Shown piece after piece: positions 8,631 through 59,244 of a DNA stretch of 64,000 nt (positions are counted from its first letter, which is position 1; the number at the start of each line of letters is the position of its first letter). The notes below the pieces were generated by a model. The model was not told the origin of the DNA. It did no database searches and saw only the letters and a program-made list of their open reading frames with translations. Where the stretch lies: assembly GCA_023974075.1 (NCBI GenBank), contig CM043792.1, forward strand, positions 16,955,373 through 17,019,372, read 5' to 3'. The translations under genes were made by a program, and so were the position numbers. The stretch is from Chaenocephalus aceratus (taxonomy: Eukaryota > Chordata > Actinopteri > Perciformes > Channichthyidae).

Positions 8631-8735
8631 AACAGATAAAAAATGTGCGATTCATTTGCGATTAATCGCGATTAACTATGGACAATCATGCGATTAATCG
8701 TGATTAAATATTTTAATCGACTGACAGCCCTACTA
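8631..8735 (-). mobile_element. hAT-type transposon terminus, solo fragment
   Basis: Read on the minus strand it begins TAGGGCTGTCAGTCGATTAA, followed by repeated CGATTAATCGCGATTAA-like palindromic motifs and ATTGTCCATAG. This is the familiar end of a fish/vertebrate hAT family. No matching opposite end was found nearby, so it is an isolated remnant. Confidence 0.65.
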
Positions 8736-8739
8736 CAAA

Positions 8740-9225
8740 TATATTAATATTTTGTCTTAGATTTATACATTTTCCAAAGTGCCAAAAACATGTTATCTTA
8801 CCTGTTTGATTTCTGTGAATGTTTGATTTGGATTTTTTTCCTGCTTCCTGAAATAACGAAGATGTTAGAGTAAATCAATTGTAAATCTACGATATGGCTA
8901 AAAACTAGTATTGGGACATTTTCATATTTTTGTATACTCTTGCAAATAAGACATCTAATATTTTCATCATATACAAATGTGTCTGTCCAAACAAAGATGT
9001 TTGGTCTTTTTATCACTAAACTTACCATGTCATGCATGGTTATGCAATAATATATAACACCTTTGTATAATGTAAGAACATAATCTAGTGAGCTGTGACC
9101 ACTAGATGGCACAAGCAGGACATGTGGCAGCCAATTATAGAGCAGATCATTTTAGCAGGAGACTGTTAAAGCTGTTCACCCTAAAATAGTTTTAGGATAA
9201 TGTCAACATCCTGATTCTTATTGAA
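8740..9225. other. Unique sequence without a recognised feature
   Basis: AT-rich sequence. The 104-codon minus-strand ORF (8798-9112) shows no family motif and is treated as chance. Confidence 0.5.
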
Positions 9226-9227
9226 GA

Positions 9228-9290
9228 GCACACGCACACACACTTGACGCACACACTCACGCACGCGTGCACGCGTGCACGCACACACGC

Positions 9291-9389
<99 letters not shown>

Positions 9390-9391
9390 AC
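9228..9391. repeat. (CA)n / (CACG)n microsatellite
   Basis: A long CA tract with CACGCACG interruptions at its left end. All ORFs across it are poly His-Thr or Cys-Val artefacts. Confidence 0.95.
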
Positions 9392-9691
9392 ACACCACAT
9401 ACTGTATCTGTTATAGTGACTGTGATTGTTGATTGTGGATTTGAAATTGTCCAATTTTAATTTAAATCAACATTTTAATATTAAATGTGGGTTATTTATT
9501 TACTTTAGCAAGATAGAGGAAGTTTTGTGTTGAACGGGTTATGGCAAAGATGGCCATTTTATAATGACATGTTTTCAAGTCATCCCGAAATGACTAACAG
9601 AGCCGGAAGAGGTGTTGCATTCAAATGTGTCAGAAACCTTTAAGTAAAAATCCAAAAGCATACTTCTATCGTGCACATTAACACCACACAC

Positions 9692-9696
<5 letters not shown>

Positions 9697-9771
<75 letters not shown>
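9697..9771. repeat. (CA)n microsatellite
   Basis: A nearly pure CA tract of about 37 units. Confidence 0.95.
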
Positions 9772-9774
<3 letters not shown>

Positions 9775-10059
9775 CCCCCCCACACAGCCTGCTTCCTGTA
9801 TTTATTATGCCACATTTTGAAAACTCCATTTAGTGACAGTTAGAAAATACATGAAATATACATGCATTTCAATAAATGTTCATAACAAAGAGTGTTGTGA
9901 TTTCTAATAGGTTTTTGCTGCAGTGTCCCTTTAGTTTACTGACACATATTAATTAGACGCAAAAAAAACACCTTCATTGCTGAAAACACAGCTCAGACTT
10001 GTATTCAAAGTATGCACATACAGATGGAATAAATTGTATACACAGTTATGCACAACATT

Positions 10060-10795
10060 TTAGTGTCCATATGAATATCTCAGGTGGTTTCCTCGTGCAT
10101 CTTTCCTGTTTGTCCTTGCAGGCCCAGATGGAGAGGATTTTACAGAGATGTTGACCGCACTGCTTATGGTGGCCTTTTTGGTTGATGTCATTGGTTTTTG
10201 GAACTTTAGAGCATTTCTAGTTCTTTGGATGCCTGTCTTTTCGTGAATGTAGGCCTTCTTCATCATGGCCATTTCATCCTTTCATCAATAGCATCCTTTT
10301 CTTCTTGAAAGGCCTTCTTTCCATAAGTGGTTCCCTGAGTTCTTTGTTAAAGGTTTCTCTTTCCTTTTTCATGTAGTCCTTCTCCAACTGAAAGGCATTT
10401 CTTTCCTCAGCACACTCTCTCTGAACGGCCTCTCCTGCGCGGGTCAGGCTTTGCTTTCCATCTCCAGAGCCTCCTTCCTGATGTTTAAATGTGTCTCTTC
10501 ACATAATGGTTGACGCTTCTGCTTCTGTCTGCCGCTCCAGCATATGGTTCTCCACAGGGAACCAGCCGGCTGTTTCCTGCCACAAATTGTTGCTTTGGGG
10601 GTAAAGCAGCGACTGGCTCTGCATCACTGGAGGCTGGAGGGAGAGTACTTATAACCACCAGTGGTGAAGAAACAGTTAGCCTCGCTGTACTCAGGGATGT
10701 TGTTTCCCTGAAACTGCTGGACCTTTTCATCAGAAGTACTCTTCACCATGTGCTGGTGGTGGTTGTTCTTGCCAAAACACTTTAGGTGAATAGAG
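10060..10795 (-). pseudogene. Decayed coiled-coil-like coding sequence, unrecognised
   Basis: Three minus-strand pieces in shifted frames read like protein. From upstream to downstream, the first is a His/Lys-rich start (CFGKNNHHQHMVKSTSDEK) and NNIPEYSEANCFFTTGGYKY. The second is LLYPQSNNLWQETAGWFPVE followed by LERQTEAEASTIM. The third is a charged heptad-rich stretch (AEERNAFQLEKDYMKKERET, then FNKELRE). Stops or frameshifts separate the pieces. The intact stretches use varied, non-repetitive codons, unlike the neighbouring repeats. The 5' part (about 10733-10870) is duplicated at 11278-11410. No family was recognised. It could be a degenerate copy of a multigene-family or transposon-borne coiled-coil protein. 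Confidence 0.4.
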
Positions 10796-11410
10796 ATTCA
10801 TCTATTCTATAAGGAAGAGAAAATCAGCATTGACTTGATAACAAGTGATGAACACATTTTTTTATTTAACATCACCTTTTTGGTGTAGTTCAAACAAACC
10901 AACAAATCTTACAGTTCACTTTTTTTAATTAAATGTTAACAATCTCAATAAAAATGGTTGAACTAAGCCCAACCCGTCTGGAAACCTACAGTTCAACTGT
11001 TTTTATTACCAACTACTGCTTATCTCAGAGATACAGAGATCTGTCAGGAAAAACCTTTCCTTACATGACAATCTCTTTATTTGAGATATAGATTGCAAGG
11101 GGGCGACAGAAGAGAGGACATTGCCTGTAATGGTTCACAGGTTCGGGATTCAAATCGGTTTACTAGGCAGCTCCAACCACTGAGCTATCCGGCAGCCCTC
11201 ACTTTACATTTGAATACTTACTACCCAAAAAGGTGGGTCCTCCTGTAAAGGATCAAGACAGTCTCAGGGTAATAATAAGTGAAGTACTGTTCGCCATGTG
11301 CTGGTTGTGGTTGTTCTTGCCAAACCACATCAGGTGAATGGAGATTCATCTTTAAGGAAGAGAAAATCAGCATTGACTTGATAAAAAGGGATGAACACAT
11401 TTTTTTTGAA
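10733..11410. repeat. Direct repeat, copies at 10733-10870 and 11278-11410
   Basis: Both copies contain CCATGTGCTGG(T)GGTGGTTG, TTCTTGCCAAA, GGAAGAGAAAATCAGCATTG and ACTTGATAA...GATGAACACA. The copies are about 545 bp apart and diverged by several percent. The first overlaps the decayed coiled-coil ORF. Confidence 0.85.
11055..11200 (-). mobile_element. tRNA-derived SINE
   Basis: On the minus strand it begins GGCTGCCGGATAGCTCAGTG (A-box-like TAGCTCAGTGGTTGGAGC) and has a B-box-like GATTTGAATCCCG about 45 bases on. A non-tRNA body and CAAATAAAGAGATTG follow. The clover-leaf arms do not pair fully and the body continues past the tRNA length, so it is a SINE head rather than a functional tRNA gene. 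Confidence 0.65.
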
Positions 11411-11622
11411 CTAACCTTTTTGTGTAGTTCAAACTAACGTACACATATTACGGTCAGAGATATAGATTCAGTCAGGACACACATTGTCTTACTTTACATT
11501 TTAACAAATGTAATACTTACCTACAATTTGATTGCTTCAACGCCGGCTTATTATATTATCCACAAAAGGCATTTGAATATATACAATTGTTGATCACCAC
11601 ATTCATAGGAGTGGTTTAGTGG

Positions 11623-11831
<209 letters not shown>

Positions 11832-11849
11832 TTAGAACTTCACTTTCAA

Positions 11850-13880
11850 AGTCTTCCTGTAAATCCCTTTAAGGGAATTTGTACGGGGCTTTAGCTCATC
11901 AGGCCATGACCATTTGAGAGGCATGTGTGATGATGTCTGCAGCAATGTTTCAGAAATGATTATGACACACCGTGGTACTAAAACTATAGCCAAGGATCTC
12001 CAAAGTGTTGGCACACGACAGTCGGTCAGGTGACGTTGTATTAGCGGAGGGGATTATTAGCAAAGTTAACTATTACAATTGGCACTAATTTCCCAAGGGC
12101 TCTTTGAAAGGGTACAATGAAACTGTGCTCTGGTTAATCTGTGGCTAGTGATTCAATTGGTAATCAACTCTTCTAAGCAATAAACACAGTCGTCAGGTAA
12201 TTACTTATGAATCAGCCCCAGGTCATGGCCAGAAAATGTCTGCGTGAAATAAAATATTGCTGTCATGTCTGTTACTTTGTTCTGTTGAGGGCACATGGTG
12301 TTCCCTAGAAAAACAAACTATATTCTAATTGAATTCAGTAAATATACTGTAGATGCATACACATGAAATACTCAGTATGCTGGAGTATAAACCTTTGGTG
12401 TATGTTTGAGTTGGAAATGCAATGTTGTCACAAATTTCTCTTTTTTTATATTACATTTGCATGGCCTTAATTAATAATAGAGATTGAGGTGGTGGCCAAC
12501 TGAGGTAAAGGTTTCCAATACATCATGAGGGAAATGGTTTCTTGAAGGACAATGGAGAAATCCACTTTGTCAGAAGAGAAATGAAGCCTCCCATTCAATC
12601 TCTCTGCCTGACATGTTCTGCACTTCACTCAGCTCTTTAGGGACTGCCTTAATGTCAATGTAAGATTTTCTCTATGTTCAAAGTCCTATTATCTTTCCTT
12701 TCTTTCCTGAATCTGCTCACTGTCACATTACTCTCCCTAACATGAATGTGTAGAGTATAAAAGCATGTGATTAAAGATTAAATCAAACTTCAATTTGATG
12801 TTCTGTTCTTTGACTTAAAAACATGCTGTTGTTATTCATAGAAAGAATTCAATATAATATCCAACAGTAAAAAGACAAAGGTTTTAGCCTTGTTCTTTTT
12901 GTTGAAACACCTATTGTAGAAATGGAGGATGATGGAATAAACTAAATGTAATGTTAAACTCACAATGTAAATAGTAGCATGCCCAAACTAAAATGTTTTC
13001 CAAAAACTAATTCTGACTTCTTAAAATATTAAACTTGTGGGAGTTTTTATGGATCTTATTATATACCGTTTTATTTGACAATGTTGCTGTAACACCGCCT
13101 CAGGTGGCACATTTCTCAGGTTGGCTTGAAGTGGATATTGTGTCGATGTATTCGGTGCAGCTTCACAATCTATTCCTGAGTTATGTTGAGTCAAATTGAC
13201 CGTGAATACAAATATTTGGCAAAAGATCTGTTCAGGCAGATCAAAGGAAACAGGGGATAAAGTATGTGCTTCTTTGATGTACTGATGTGAAATCTGCAAC
13301 AAATTAGGACTCTCGTTTCCAGCTTATTAAAATTAGTTTTTTTTCTTTTTTTCCTCAGCTAACATGCCAACAAACAAATCCTAAAAGTTAAGTTCATGAG
13401 CAGAGGAGTGAGTGGCCTGTCCACGCCTACATAGGATAAAACAGCTTGAGGTAAATAAGATTAACATCAACGTTACACTCAAAGTAATTGTTTCATAAAA
13501 GTTGCACTAGCGAGTAAATGAGTCAACAGAAAACTCAACTATTTTGACGATTCATTATAAACAATATATTTATTAATGGATAATAGAACAAATAATAAAA
13601 TAAAGACAATTTAATAGATAATGAAAATAATAGTTGTGTGCAGTGTAGTTTCCACAGTTTTTGCAAGTAAATGTTATTATAAGATCAGAGGCCAGTTGAA
13701 GAGACACAGAGATGTTTCAGTCTATGTGTTTCATTGAGATAAAAACAAGTAGTTGTGCTTATAATGCCATGAAGCCATAGAGCATGCTTTTGGAAAAGCG
13801 GATGTTAAACCTTACAAATCTTCAACAAATACCTTTGTTAGAAACACTAATACAAAATGAATCACACAAACTAAAGAAGC
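11850..13880. other. Intergenic sequence, nothing recognised
   Basis: No coding, RNA or mobile-element signature was identified. ORFs are short and lack motifs. Confidence 0.5.
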
Positions 13881-13887
13881 AGGCCTG

Positions 13888-14051
13888 AATTATCGGTGCG
13901 CCTGCATTTACTACCAGGGCTTTTGATACTTGTTGGACTGTTACATTATTTACACACCCAAATTCAAAAAGTTGAATTTGGGTGTGTAAATAATGTAACA
14001 GTCCAACAAGTATCAAAAGCCCTGGTAGTAAATGCAGGCGCACCGATAATT
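13888..14051. repeat. Perfect 80-bp hairpin (inverted repeat, 4-nt loop)
   Basis: Arms 13888-13967 and 13972-14051 are exact reverse complements over 80 bases with an AAAG loop. The outer ends read AATTATCGGTGCGCC and the inner ends ACCCAAATTCAA. Pairing stops abruptly at 13887/14052. No target duplication or TIR structure is visible. The 152-codon minus ORF crossing one arm has no recognisable domain. Confidence 0.97.
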
Positions 14052-15150
14052 TTTCTCTCGAAATAAATTTCAAAACACACAGGAGTATTAGATCTTATGG
14101 TTTCTACAATTCTCTTTGAAGAACTTGTAACGCTTCTGCAGTGTGTGAGTTCCCACTCTGCAAAGGCATCCAGTCTGTTAGCAATGAGTTGCTGATGCAC
14201 TATGGCTGACCTGCAGGCAATTTCCTCTGCTAAATGAACTGACACTGAACTGAGGATAAACTCCCAGCCTACAGCAGCTCCAGATAAGAGTCTGTGGCAA
14301 TGTGTAGTATAACAAGAGAAGTTAACCAAAAACCCAGAATAATCTTTTACAATATTTAACTTAAAGAAATTGAAACTCCCGCTCTGAAAACTAGAGCACA
14401 TCAGGCCTACAAGTACATCCATGTATTACCGTCATTCCTGCTTCTGCTTTTGAGGCAATCTTCAAGTTGAATGTCATCTTTCCTAGCAGCCATTCATTCA
14501 CATGTCATTTCATACTGTAGGTGCAGAGAAGATAACTATGTCTGAGTGCCAGTGCCCTCTGCTGTTGCTATAGGACGTTCCTATATGCTGCAAAGCTTCA
14601 TGGAGCAGCAGGCTCAATCAGGTTTCAAGCTGATTTCTTCGCTGCTGTGGCGTGACTCCATCCATTGTGCATTGTGCGTGCTGCTGTGTGAAACTAAATA
14701 GTTTTCAGGTGCTTTGTGTCGACTCCATCCACTTGAAAAAGCTTCCAAGACATGACACATTGCCGGGGATGATTGCACTCACTCCAACTCTCTAGTATGT
14801 ATTTAATTGAGGCTTCAAAGCACTTCTGTGTGCCACTGCCTTTTGTTAGAATAAATGTTGGGTTATTTATTCGTATCGTGCACTATACTGCAGCCTTTTT
14901 ATTTTTATGTTCACACAGCTTGATTTGAGATAAATACATCCCATCGTATTCCTTCTTTCAATGCAGCATCTTGTTATGTCTGTAAGTTCAAATATTTTGG
15001 TAAAGAGTGGATATGGGGAAATGCTGCAGACATACATTTTCCAAAAGGATAATTCCTGCCGACTTTTCCTGTAGCAGCTCCATCAGGATGACATGACGCG
15101 ACAAGACGCGTCTGATTCACTTTCAGAATATACTACATCAAAACACGTGA
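14052..15150. other. Intergenic sequence, nothing recognised
   Basis: No supported gene. The frame 13964-14422 (minus) is open for 152 codons but has no family motif and begins in the hairpin arm. Confidence 0.45.
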
Positions 15151-15154
15151 CTTA

Positions 15155-15205
15155 TCCCATTACATTACATTTGGCTGACGCTTTTATCCAAGCAACTTCA
15201 AATAA
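15155..15205 (+). repeat. Common fish interspersed sequence fragment
   Basis: CATTACATTTGGCTGACGCT, then TTTATCCAAGCAACTT, is a sequence that recurs widely in fish genomes near transposon remnants. The element class is not assigned. Confidence 0.4.
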
Positions 15206-15280
15206 GTACAAAAATCATAGAAATTCAAGTCATACCATTGTAAGTGCTGGTGAATTAGTAACAAGGCCTAAATTAACTTT

Positions 15281-15668
15281 TTAAGTGCTTTTTGAATTAC
15301 ATTTTATTTCCAATAATTTAATTACCAAGGTACAATTGAAACAGGTCGGTTTTCTATCATAGTTTTCAGTTTGCGAAGGAAGATATGCAGTTTGAGTTTC
15401 TACTGTCCTGATGTCAATGGGGAGCTGATTCCACCACTGAGGAGCCAGGATAGCCAACAGGCGTGTTTTTGAGGGAACTGGGTCCCACTCGCAGTGATGG
15501 AGTGGCAAGCTGGAGTGTATAGTTTAACCAAGGCCTGCATTTAAGAATTGGCTGATCCCCCACAGCTCGGAAGGCTACCAGAACTTGGGGAGGTCGAAGA
15601 CCAGTTTGGCTGCAGCATTCTGAATTAGCTGTAGAGGTCGGATGGTAATATATCTCCGGATGTTTCAT
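15281..15668 (-). pseudogene. Non-LTR retrotransposon remnant (reverse transcriptase C-terminus)
   Basis: In shifting minus-strand frames it shows LQLIQNAAAKLVFDLPKF, the conserved block after the RT domain of fish L2/CR1-group LINEs, and then APQWWNQLPIDIRTVETQT, the usual LWNxLP...IR block near the ORF end. Internal stops and frameshifts show it is dead. The same blocks occur in the larger element at 44982-47290. Confidence 0.7.
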
Positions 15669-15699
15669 CTCTTGGTATCCTGAGGCCTTTTTTGTGACT

Positions 15700-17966
15700 T
15701 TGGTTAATTACAAATAACCTGCTAAACTAAGGACATTCCCATCAGTTTCAAAGTGCTAATTAATTCACGTTGGCTTGCTGACACACTCAGATGGTAAACA
15801 TGTCACCTGCTACCGTCAGCCTGTCAGCCATTTCAAGGTGGGCATGTTAGCGCATGCTAATGTTAGTTGTAAGCCTCACAGTGCTGTTTTAATGGCTGTA
15901 TACTCCGGCATGGAACTCAGCAGAGGAAGAAAAAGAGGGGGAAAGGCCAATTGCATTTATACATAAGATATCTTTAACTAAGGCGTCCAATTTTGAGCCA
16001 TTGTTTTCAGTCATCGACTGCACATGTGAAAGACACATTAGTCTTGTTATATTGTCTTGTGTTATTATTGCATTACGTTTTGTTGTCCTTATTATTGAAA
16101 GTTGCATTAAACATAATCTTGCCATGCCACAACTGGACGCACACATTGCAAAACAACCTTTTTTTAATTTAAATGTTTCACATTAAAAACACACAATGTA
16201 TGCTGCATCACAAAATGAGAAAAAGCTGTCCTGCGATAACAATTGAAGCCAAAATAGAGAGAGAAATCAGCCGGTGTCGTTATCAGAACGACATTTGTCT
16301 CGCCCCCCGACGGCTGAAGATTGTGTTCATCTGAAGCGACAACATGAGATACACACAGACGGCAGGTTGAGCCACAGATGGGAAATCATAAGTCAAACAG
16401 TCTCACAAAGCACTTGAATTCATTCCTACCTGTAATGTACATAACCATGATGACAGAGACTGATCATGGACACTAAATCTTCCACATATTCTCACACAAG
16501 CTTTTGGTGTAAAGCCGTATATATGCAACTGTTTCTGAACACACAGAAAGTTCAGAGAGGTTCAGGTGCTTACAGCAAAGTGTGTCTTCCATTTTTAGCA
16601 TGACATTCAACAACCGTCAAAATGCAACTGCCTGTTAGGTAACATCGTCAACCACTGAGCGAGTAACATTAAGGAACAAAATGACAAATGTGAAGTCACT
16701 TCTGGACTTTTTTTTTTAGAACAATTCTGCTTCCGACATGTCTGTGGTCGCTGCTTTTATGAGAAAAAACAGAACACAGATATTTACACCATATCACAGC
16801 AGACCCTGTATCCTTACCTAATCCTGGCTGAACCCATCGTGCTTTTGTTTATTGTTTTGTTAATTGCCAGAATATTTTTTCTTTATTGGTGAAGGACAAT
16901 ATGATGCCACCTTTGATAAAGAGGTATGAGCTGTCTTAAACATTACCCTGACTTCTGCTAATGAAAAACTGTTCAAAACGCATATTTATTCAATGCAACA
17001 TTTTCTACACGGCTTGCTCTCTGGCAGGCAAATCAATTCAGATTCCACCTCTTAGATGGGTGCTGCTTTGGGTGCAGCAGCCAGAAGCCAGCGAGTCATT
17101 TATTCACATACATTAACAGTAAGTGTATGACATCCCTTTAAAGATGTCTGTGGGGAACAGTTTAACACCCCGGCAGTCAGGTAGAAAACATGCCTTTTAG
17201 TAAACTGATTCGACTGAAACTGACAGGTGAAAATAAAAATGCTGCCTGCATAATGAGTCGACTATTTTCAGAGAGCAAAGGTGTTTTTTTTTCCTGCTCA
17301 TACATCACCAACCACCTTCCACCTTGGGATCAGAAATGATACATCGCTCATTAGAATCGTTTTTTGAAGGATTGGTCACATCTGAACTATGATTTCAAAC
17401 CACCATATGTTCAATCTGTACATTCTAAGTTTATATCTCACCTGGGCCCTTTCACAGGCCTGTCCTGCAGTTAGAGAGAGACAAATGGCACACATGTACA
17501 GTAAAGCAACACTGCAGTCCAGCAAGGAGAGCAAGATAGATCGATAGATGCATGCAGTTCAAAACTAGTTGTGTACAGTTCATTTGGCAGTGAGCGACAT
17601 ATTAATGTGTTTGTAACAAGGATATGCTGCACAGGGGAGAACCCCATTGTGGGATGTCAGCCCACCCAGTTTCTGCTTTTCTGTGTGCGTCTATGTGGAG
17701 ACCCCACTGCAGGTCTGGCCCAGCGGAGGCTACCGTCCCACCAGAGTACAGTGCAGGGTGACAGAGAGGGCTGATAAGTCCAGCCGACAGCTCTTTAATC
17801 CCCATTAGTGCCTCAGATAGGGCAGTGTGACAGAGCGCAGCGCCCCCCTGTTCTTGTCCTCGTCTCCTCCCCCCCCTGTTAGGGTCCTGCAGGTTGCCCT
17901 ATGTAGCGCCACCCAGTGGAGGCAGCCTTTGGATGTGTGGGGCTCTGAGGGGCGGGGGGGAGGGCC
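15700..17966 (-). other. Intergenic region and presumed asic2 3' UTR
   Basis: Sequence just below 17967 should be the asic2 3' UTR on the minus strand. The nearest downstream AATAAA on that strand is at 17099-17104, with others near 16985-16990 and 16848-16853, so a UTR of roughly 0.9-1.1 kb is possible. No other gene was recognised. Without transcript data the 3' end is a guess. Confidence 0.4.
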
Positions 17967-55641
<37,675 letters not shown>

Positions 55642-56368
55642 CTGAGAGGAGACACGGAGAGAGGGCTGATAAGTGATGACTCATATACTCTCATACATAC
55701 TGCAGGGATAGCAGATAAACTTGCCTATTGTACAATGATGAAACAAATTAACTACCATGCAGAAGACATTTTCTTAACCAAGTACATCAATTTATTATCA
55801 AGCTCGAGCTGCAATATATTTTCTTGCATCTCATGTTTAAAGAGTTATACACAATTATCACTCCAACAACAAACGTTACCCATCTATGTGTCTTTCTTTG
55901 GTATTCGTCCCTTTTTTTTACTCAAATTGCATTCTTCTTTCAAGTGGTAAGGGTATTTTCTTTAATGTTTTTTAGGGCAAGTGAGGCTAAAAATGCCATT
56001 CATTTTGGCTGGCTGTGACAGTTCAAGTTAACGCTGCCGAGAGGCACTTTCATTCTCACATTATCTAACTCTCTTTCTAAGGAGCCGATAGCTGTTGAAT
56101 TTACAGCAGCTCATATCAGATAAAGACAAACGAGTAAAAGTAATAAAAGAGGAAGTTTAAAAAAAAAAAGCCAAAGTTATCCTTCCAATTCTGGCCCCTA
56201 CTTTAACAGGACTTCAATAAATATTACAAAATAACACATCGAGCTATTAGAGGTACTGGAAGTGGAGGACAATTTATTTTTCAACTAACGTCTCTTTGCC
56301 CCACATTATTAATAATGTATTGGGTTAAACTGCAGGGTGAGCTTTTTTGTCCTTGCCCCCCCCCCCCC

Positions 56369-56414
<46 letters not shown>

Positions 56415-57894
56415 TTGTGAGATACAGATATAGTGAAAAGAAAAGAAAGGAACATTTTCAAGGATTTGTATAATATAAGTAACATTAGCCAAGTTGCAAG
56501 GTCGATGAGAAGTGGTCTTTATCTGCCCTGCCCTATATATGATTTATATTCATATTTGCATTTAATTTGGCTTTGTTCTTGACATATTGGGAAAGATACT
56601 TCAACAATAACGCAGTCACTGGATGCCAGATCGCGTCCAAGAGGAGGCTAGAGAAATGGCGGACGCAGCTATGAAAAAACATAGCAAGGTGAAATGCCAA
56701 ACGCACAACGCTGATTCAAAGAACGAGAATGAATCATGGGTTGGATTTCACGTGCTGGCAAGCGCCATAACCCTTTTTGGGTCAAAATGATGAGGGGCAA
56801 AACAAGTTCATGAAGCATGTGACTGCACTGCATTGTGGTCTATGAAGGCCACTGTAAGTACATGTTATAGTCAGTCCCTTTTTCTCCTGCACTAAATGTT
56901 GATGTTGACGGTTCATGATTACTTTAACACGACATATATGTATTTGCACAAAATAAATGACACACTAGGAGCTGCCGGAGCATAGTAAAGAGGACATCAA
57001 ATACATATTCATGATACCATCATTTCTAATTTGCAGATACAAGATGAGGCTGTATTTCTCTGCTCAGTGTGGAGAAGAGAGACACCACCGGGGTCCAACA
57101 TCCAACACTCATTTCTTAAGAGGCCTGGAAGAAAATGTTAATCCTGCAATTCATCTTTATCTTATTTACCATGAGACTATAACTTTGTATGTATCCTAAC
57201 AATGTAACATGGTAATGTAGAATTAAATCCAATTTCCCAACACTCATTTGCTATTCTGTGTGTATGAGGAAAGCCAAGATTGCATTTAGTATTCTTCCCT
57301 TTTTTAAGACATTGGCTCCCGAGTGTCTACTGTCAACATCTCTCTCACCTCTGCCTTTCTTCTAGGGAAAAACTGCTCTCAATGGGAACCTCTTTCCCTC
57401 CCTTTGTCAAGCCTGATGTTGTTTGACAGACAGGGTCAAGGCCGGGTCAACATCCCATTAGACTTCAGTCAGACACAAAGGTCTTCCTTTGCCACTGGAT
57501 GACAAAGACACTAACACACCTTTGACAGTGGGGCTATGTTATTTTGCCAATCCTCGGCCCCTGGCCCTGTCTCTGCCTGCCTCATCCCTCCTAATCTGCT
57601 GCCCCAGGTGGAGCCATCAGATGGAGGAAGGTCATGAGTTCTCAAACCTGTCCAAAATGCAGAATATCTAAGGAAAACACCACTCTGCCTGAACATTTGT
57701 GATGATAAAATTACTTATCAATTCTCATTTTATAAGCTAGCAATGGTGAAAATGGCAAATAGATAATATTGACTCTCACTGTCTGCATTAGGGAGTTTGT
57801 CCCAGTAGTCATCTCTATAAAAATGGAAGAAGGAAGAAGAACGTTTCTTGTAATAAACAAGGCTATAATAACCTGCGTTTTGTTGGTTTTCGAT
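55642..57894 (-). other. asic2: asic2 intron 1, part with poly-C/(GT)n tract
   Basis: A C-run at 56356-56370 runs into (GT)n at 56371-56412. The rest shows nothing recognised. Confidence 0.6.
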
Positions 57895-57899
57895 CAATG

Positions 57900-58363
57900 T
57901 GTCACGGTCTGTCTGTGTTGTGTTTTGTCTGTCTCTGGTTTCCTGTTTTATTTTGAAAAGTGTTCACCCCCTGTCTTGTCTGTTGATTCCTGTCTCTGTG
58001 TTTGCCCTCCTGTGTCTGATTGTCTGATTGTGTTCACCTGTTGCCCTTGTGTTTCTGCCTCCCCTGCCCAGCTGTGTCTTGTCCTGTAATTACCCTTCTT
58101 TGTATTTAGTCTTGTCTTCCCCTGTGCTCCATGTCGGTTCATTGTTTGTCTTTCCCTTCACGTCACGCTCCATGTTTGTCCCCGAAGTTTTTTGATCCTG
58201 GATTCTTTACTCGTGCTCCCCTGATTTGGTAATGTTAAGTTTGTTTCTTGTTTTCTTTTGTCATCGGCTTTTGTAACATAAAGCTCACTTTTTGTTATCC
58301 CTTAAAACCCGCTTATTCTTTTTAATACTGCATTTGGGTCCTACCTTTTCCCGAATCCTGACA
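57900..58363 (+). mobile_element. Solo LTR, 464 bp, with 5-bp target duplication
   Basis: TGTCACGG...CCTGACA is flanked by CAATG at 57895-57899 and 58364-58368. It shares long blocks with the LTR at 47607-48028. It has no internal region, so it is the product of LTR-LTR recombination. Confidence 0.93.
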
Positions 58364-58843
58364 CAATGTAAACAACTGCTTAAAATATCTACATGTTATG
58401 TCAATGGTGGCGCTTGAAGTGGAAAACAAGCAAACGATCATCGCCCAATCGGAAGTAGTTTTAGGCTACGCAGCGTTGTTGTATATTTCAGCTAAGGATT
58501 TTGTAATTTTTTCGTCAGTTCTCTACTTTTACTGCTGTTGTCAGCCTTGTTTACAGCCGCTACTATTCAAAACCTACATTTCCTACTTGTAATGTTGCTA
58601 GGGTTAGCCGTCAGCTTGTGAAACTAGTGTAGCTTTTAGCCGCAGAAGAAACATATATTTCCATCAGAAGCTAGTGGACCAGAACAGATTTAAAAGAAGA
58701 GGGAATGTTGTTTTTGCATTCATCAAGAAATATGAAATATGAACCTGTCTGCCTAATGTTTAATTAGGGAATTGCTTGCTTACATAAGCACATAATGTAA
58801 TAATTTAGCGATGAAGAGTTTACACCTTAATCGAAAAGAGAAC

Positions 58844-59238
58844 CCCTGGATTGTGGATCTAGTCATGGCTGTGGTCCTGGATCATAAGTCCTGGATGGAT
58901 ATCCTCGTGGATTCATCTTCCTATTATACACACATGCATTTCCAAACATTTGGACAACCTATGTTGCAAATGTATTATCTTTTCAATTTACACACGGCAT
59001 CTATTGCACGTCTGTCCGTCCTGGGAGAGGGATCCCTCCTCTGTTGCTCTCCCTGAGGTTTCTCCCATGTTCCCTTTAAACTGTGGGTTTTCTCCGGAAG
59101 TTTTTCCTTGTACGATGTGAGGGTCTAAGGACAGAGGGTGTCGTATTGTCATACTGATATTCTGTATACACTGTGAAGACCACTGAGACAAATGTAACAT
59201 TTGTGATATTGGGCTATATAAATAAACATTGATTGATT
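58844..59238 (+). mobile_element. 5'-truncated L2-group LINE 3' end
   Basis: It has the same 3' UTR and ATTG tail as 26585-26871 and 46920-47290. Six bases, GAGAAC, flank it at 58838-58843 and 59239-59244. It retains slightly more 5' sequence (CTGGATGGATATCCTCGTGG) than the 26585 copy. Confidence 0.88.
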
Positions 59239-59244
59239 GAGAAC

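Noticed and set aside
9181..9460. Several ORFs of 60-70 codons over the CA tract
   Set aside because: They are translations of (CA)n into His-Thr or Cys-Val and have no coding support. The same holds at 9575-9829, 11551-11894 and 40108-40395.
11128..11198. Possible tRNA gene on the minus strand
   Set aside because: A- and B-box-like motifs exist, but the arms do not form a complete clover-leaf and the sequence continues into a SINE body.
13964..14422. 152-codon minus-strand ORF
   Set aside because: No motif, it starts inside the hairpin arm, and its length is within chance for AT-moderate sequence.
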